A stretch of DNA of 64,000 bases, taken from the NCBI RefSeq assembly GCF_001700435.1, contig NZ_LYPC01000025.1:38191-102190 (forward strand). The letters run 5' to 3'. Origin of the DNA: Paenibacillus pectinilyticus (GTDB lineage: Bacteria; Bacillota; Bacilli; Paenibacillales; NBRC-103111). The translations under genes and the position numbers were made by a program. Under the pieces are notes generated by a model. It worked only from the letters and a program-made list of their open reading frames with translations, had not been told where the DNA came from and did not search any database. Below, piece by piece: positions 60,770 through 64,000 of this stretch; the first letter of the stretch is position 1, and each line of letters starts with the position of its first letter.

Positions 60770-63700
60770 ATGAAAAAAAGTTTAAAAGTACTAGCAACAG
60801 CTACACTAGCATTCTCCATGTTTGCATCGGTGGCAATGGCTGACACAACGACTACAACACCTGCAACAACAACAACTGCAGCTACAACTACAGTTAAAAC
60901 TTCCAAGGATTTCACAGATTTGGCTGGTCTTGATGCAGCTCTTCTTGCAAAAGTTGACGCATTGCTTGCTAAAGGTTACATGGACGGCAAAACAGCTACA
61001 ACTTTTGACGTTACTGGTAACATGACTCGTGCAGAAGCAGCTAAACTTGTTGCAAAAATCTTCAACCTTACTGTTGGTACTGAAACAACTTCTTCTTTCA
61101 AAGATGTTGATGGAACTGACGCTTCCCAAGCATGGGCTATTCCTTTCATCGAAGCAGCTAAAAAAGCTGGAATCATCGATGGTATGACTGATACTACTTT
61201 TGCTCCAAAAGATAACGTAACAATTGGTCAACTTGCTACTTTGCTTGTAAAAGGTTTTGGTAAAGGTTCAACTGTTCAAACAACTACGCCTTGGTACCAA
61301 GGTTACCTAGATGTTGCTAAAGCAGCTGGTGTAGATTTGGGTACTGACGGTGCAAAACTTGCAACTCGTGGTGACCTCGTTGTCGGTTCTTATGCAGCTG
61401 ACGTTGCAGTTTCCTCTTTGAATGCTGCAAGCATTTCAAGCGTAACAGCTACAGGCGCTAAGAAAATTGAAGTTAAATTCAACAAAGCAATTGATGCAAG
61501 TAAAGTAACTTCCATCACTGTTGCTCGTGGTACTAGCGCAGTAACAACTGCTGGTGTAACTTGGTCTGATGATAAAACAACAGCAACAATCGCAACTTCC
61601 GCGAAACTGTTTGCTGGTGAGTACACAGTATCCGTTGCTGGTCTTACAACTGCAGCTTTGACTGGTAAAGTAACAGCAACTGATGAGAAAGCAACTAAAA
61701 TTACAATTTCTTCCGATAAAGCTGCTCTAGATGCATCTGATACAACTGGTAAAACAGTAAAAGTCGGATACAAAGTACTTAACCAATATGGTGAAGAAAT
61801 CACTAGCATCACGTCCCTACAAGCTTCAACTAGCGGCACAGGTGTAGATATTGGAACAGCTGGCACAGCTAAAATTACAAGTGCAACGCAGTGGACTTTA
61901 GGCCAAACTGTAGTATTGACATTGGTACAACCTGATGCGGGTATTAGTGCAACTGCAGCATTGATAGTATCCCCAGCAGCACAAGTTGCTAATGTAACTG
62001 TTTCCAAGCTATATAATGCAGCTGGTAGCACCTTATCTGCTGACACTTCTGATATCTCAGCATTTGAATTAGTTGTTAAGGCAGTAGACCAATATGGTAG
62101 CACAATTTCTGATACAGCTGCTTTGAAACAACAAGTATTAGTTTCGGTCTCCAATACAACAGTTGCAAGCGTGAAGAACCTTTCAAGCAATAAAGCTGAT
62201 TGGGATACTGATACTATCGATGGTTCTAATGTATCTGTATTGAAACTTGCTGGTACACCAACTTCTGGTACTACTGTGGTTACATTGATCTCTGCATCAA
62301 CAGGTGCTTCTACAACATTTACAGTTAACGTTGCTGATGGTGTTGTAGCGGATAACATCACTTTTGGAAGCATTGATAATACAGTTGCACTAAATGATGG
62401 TTCAGTTAATGTTCCAGTTACAGTTACAGATAAAGCTGGTAATGAAATTACTGATTTGACTGTACTTAACTCAGCTACTAAAGGGATCAAAATTGGTGGG
62501 GTAGCAGGTGGCTTTACAAAAGTTGATGGTAAAGTAGTATATGTATATGATTTCCATGCTACTGTAACAGCAGCTCAAACAGTTGTACTAACAGCTATTA
62601 CTGCTAACAATAAAGTTGCTTCCAAATCCATTACAATTAAAGACAATGCGGTTCCAGCAGTAATCACTGGATTCACTTCTGATGTAAATCCAAATATCTT
62701 GCTAGCATCTGCAACTACTCCAGTCGTAGCAGGAACTCAAAATGTTACACCTGGTTACTTAGTGGTACAAGATCAATATGGTCGTACTATGTCAAGTAGT
62801 GCTTTTACTGGAAATCTTGGATCAACTACTTACAGAGTAAAAGTATCAGAAGGAAATACAGCAACTACATCACCAGTTAATTTGACAGGAACAGCTTTAA
62901 CAAGTGCTTCAGATACTTCTGTTGTAAAAGCAGTTTATAAAGGTACTGAAACGGTATCGTTCTCTCTTGAGAAATGGGACGCTAATGCTGTGAATCCATC
63001 ACCAGCACCAGCAGGTGCATGGAAAGCAGTTAGTGGTAGCGACTTCACACCTACATTCCGTGGTGTAGCTAAGAGCGAGTTTACTTCTTATACTGTTAAT
63101 GACATTACAGATGTTTTCAAATCCACAGATTATGCAACTGCAGTTACAGTATCTGGTGTAACAGCTGATGGTAAGAAAGTTTCCCTTCCAGTTAGCCTTT
63201 ATAATGGAAGTGCGAGCCTAGGTTCATGGGATCAAGCAACTGGTAAAATTGATACATCTGCTGTAGATTTCACTGTAACAGGCGCACCAACACTTACAAC
63301 AAAAGCAGGTACCTTTACGGCAACAATCAATGAAACTGGTGATGTTATCACTAAAGCTTACAATGCAGTAACAGGTGCACCATCCGTTAAGACTCTTACA
63401 GTACTTAAATCAGTTGGTGGCGCTGCTACAACAAATCTTGAACTTAAAAATGGTACAGTTGGTGGAACATTCAGTCTTGCTACAATTGGTTCATTACTAA
63501 GTGCTGTTGACCAGTACGGTAAGTCATATGTTGTAAGCACTGCTAATCCACTACCAACAAAAAGCTTTATTTCAACTGCTGGTGTAATTACATTTGCAAA
63601 TGGAACATCAGCTACACCATCATTGACTATCTCCAAATTGACTAATGCAGGTGGTTCAGCTACTCCAACTATCTCTCAAAATGGTACTAAAGATGCAACG

Positions 63701-63790
63701 ATTACTGGCGTTGAGCTTGGTGATAGCTTCACAATCACAGTTGCATCCGGATCCGGCACTACAACTGTTGCAGTAAATATCGTGCAATAA
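60770..63790 (+). CDS. S-layer protein with N-terminal SLH repeats (tandem copy 2)
   Basis: This 1006-residue protein is paralogous over its whole length to the gene at 57236: near-identical signal peptide (VLATATLAFSMFASVAMAD), the same three SLH repeats including the deviant VTIGQLATLL, and shared domain strings such as LVQPDAGISATA and VTKLYNAAGSTLSAD with small changes. Outer domains diverge more. The start is the ATG at 60770 behind AGGAGGAG. A second in-frame ATG at 60689 behind AAGGGGGTG would add 27 residues before the signal peptide. No stop separates the two starts. Confidence 0.93.
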   Translation: MKKSLKVLATATLAFSMFASVAMADTTTTTPATTTTAATTTVKTSKDFTDLAGLDAALLAKVDALLAKGYMDGKTATTFDVTGNMTRAEAAKLVAKIFNLTVGTETTSSFKDVDGTDASQAWAIPFIEAAKKAGIIDGMTDTTFAPKDNVTIGQLATLLVKGFGKGSTVQTTTPWYQGYLDVAKAAGVDLGTDGAKLATRGDLVVGSYAADVAVSSLNAASISSVTATGAKKIEVKFNKAIDASKVTSITVARGTSAVTTAGVTWSDDKTTATIATSAKLFAGEYTVSVAGLTTAALTGKVTATDEKATKITISSDKAALDASDTTGKTVKVGYKVLNQYGEEITSITSLQASTSGTGVDIGTAGTAKITSATQWTLGQTVVLTLVQPDAGISATAALIVSPAAQVANVTVSKLYNAAGSTLSADTSDISAFELVVKAVDQYGSTISDTAALKQQVLVSVSNTTVASVKNLSSNKADWDTDTIDGSNVSVLKLAGTPTSGTTVVTLISASTGASTTFTVNVADGVVADNITFGSIDNTVALNDGSVNVPVTVTDKAGNEITDLTVLNSATKGIKIGGVAGGFTKVDGKVVYVYDFHATVTAAQTVVLTAITANNKVASKSITIKDNAVPAVITGFTSDVNPNILLASATTPVVAGTQNVTPGYLVVQDQYGRTMSSSAFTGNLGSTTYRVKVSEGNTATTSPVNLTGTALTSASDTSVVKAVYKGTETVSFSLEKWDANAVNPSPAPAGAWKAVSGSDFTPTFRGVAKSEFTSYTVNDITDVFKSTDYATAVTVSGVTADGKKVSLPVSLYNGSASLGSWDQATGKIDTSAVDFTVTGAPTLTTKAGTFTATINETGDVITKAYNAVTGAPSVKTLTVLKSVGGAATTNLELKNGTVGGTFSLATIGSLLSAVDQYGKSYVVSTANPLPTKSFISTAGVITFANGTSATPSLTISKLTNAGGSATPTISQNGTKDATITGVELGDSFTITVASGSGTTTVAVNIVQ

Positions 63791-63806
63791 TAGTAATTCA
63801 TAATTA

Positions 63807-63835
63807 AAGAGGACCCTCCGGGGTCTTCTTTTTTT
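63807..63835 (+). terminator. Terminator after S-layer copy 2
   Basis: AAGAGGACCC and GGGTCTTCTT pair (one G-T) around TCCG, followed by Ts. Confidence 0.9.
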
Positions 63836-63896
63836 ATTCCTTCTCTTTATTTCTTTCTACCGTTATAATGAAAAAAAATAAAAAGGAGAGACACCT

Positions 63897-64000
63897 ATGA
63901 AAATCAGAAAAACATTTCCTGCTGCACTTCTTCTAACCATTTTAATAAGCACAGCTATTTCAACGTCGCAAGCGGAAGCGCCGGCGGCAGGATCGGGAAC
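63897..64000 (+). CDS. Start of a secreted protein gene, cut by the window end
   Basis: An ATG at 63897, eight bases after AGGAG, opens a frame that runs off the window. The 34 visible residues form a signal peptide (MKIRKTF, a hydrophobic core, then QAEA) followed by an Ala/Gly/Pro-rich mature start. A TATAAT at 63864-63869 could be the -10. No family can be assigned. Confidence 0.7.
   Translation, partial: MKIRKTFPAALLLTILISTAISTSQAEAPAAGSG

Noticed and set aside
61390..62490. 366-codon minus-strand frame opposite the second S-layer gene
   Set aside because: The biased codon use of the S-layer gene (GTA, ACA, GCT) removes stop codons on the other strand; the frame shows no start signal or domain.
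1..64000. CRISPR arrays, tRNA or rRNA genes, insertion sequences, prophage genes
   Set aside because: I looked for spaced direct repeats, tRNA arm motifs and transposase or integrase motifs and saw none; the only perfect tandem array is the 7-bp repeat at the left edge.

Overview
The window looks like a chromosomal segment of a flagellated, spore-forming Gram-positive bacterium of the Paenibacillus/Cohnella type. The basis is the core gene order upp - UDP-GlcNAc 2-epimerase - atp operon - nuo operon - DUF1146 - murA - spoIID - spoIIQ - spoIIID - mbl - flhO - flhP - fabZ, the AGGAGG-type ribosome binding sites with many TTG/GTG starts, and a csaB/S-layer-homology (SLH) cell wall system. Almost everything lies on the + strand; the one supported minus-strand gene is a 54-codon ORF between the atp and nuo operons. 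These assignments come from motif recognition by eye; no database search was run.

Region 1 (1-13110) is an accessory carbohydrate locus. A cytoplasmic beta-propeller glycosidase and a secreted GH16 enzyme form one unit, closed by a terminator. An LplB/LplC/LplA-type ABC importer, a YesM/YesN-type sensor kinase and AraC-type response regulator, and a large cytoplasmic GH106-like glycosidase follow. The expected cycle is extracellular cleavage by GH16, import by the ABC system, intracellular trimming, and induction by the two-component pair. The locus begins with at least seven perfect copies of a 7-bp repeat whose every unit carries a GGAG core.

Region 2 (13111-33700) is core energy metabolism: upp, the ManNAc-forming epimerase, the complete F1Fo ATP synthase operon (atpZ-I-B-E-F-H-A-G-D-C) and an eleven-gene complex I operon (nuoABCDHIJKLMN) without nuoEFG. 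NuoC has an unusual acidic/Ala-rich N-terminal extension of about 170 residues. Several intergenic hairpins sit just ahead of ribosome binding sites, some sharing a recognisable sequence.

Region 3 (33700-47160) holds an SLH-anchored subtilase, DUF1146, murA, the sporulation genes spoIID, spoIIQ and spoIIID (the last with a good sigma-E promoter candidate), mbl, two flagellar rod/hook-type genes, a small EpuA-like membrane protein, a CDP-alcohol phosphatidyltransferase, fabZ and a phosphohexomutase.

Region 4 (47160-64000) is a cell-surface cluster: DUF5693, csaB (pyruvylation of the secondary cell wall polymer), a TagA-family and a TagO-family glycosyltransferase, a large S-layer-like protein with C-terminal SLH repeats, and two tandem paralogous S-layer proteins with N-terminal SLH repeats. 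The paralogs share a promoter block with identical spacing. The second one also has two in-frame translation starts, each with its own ribosome binding site. The window ends inside a new secreted-protein gene.
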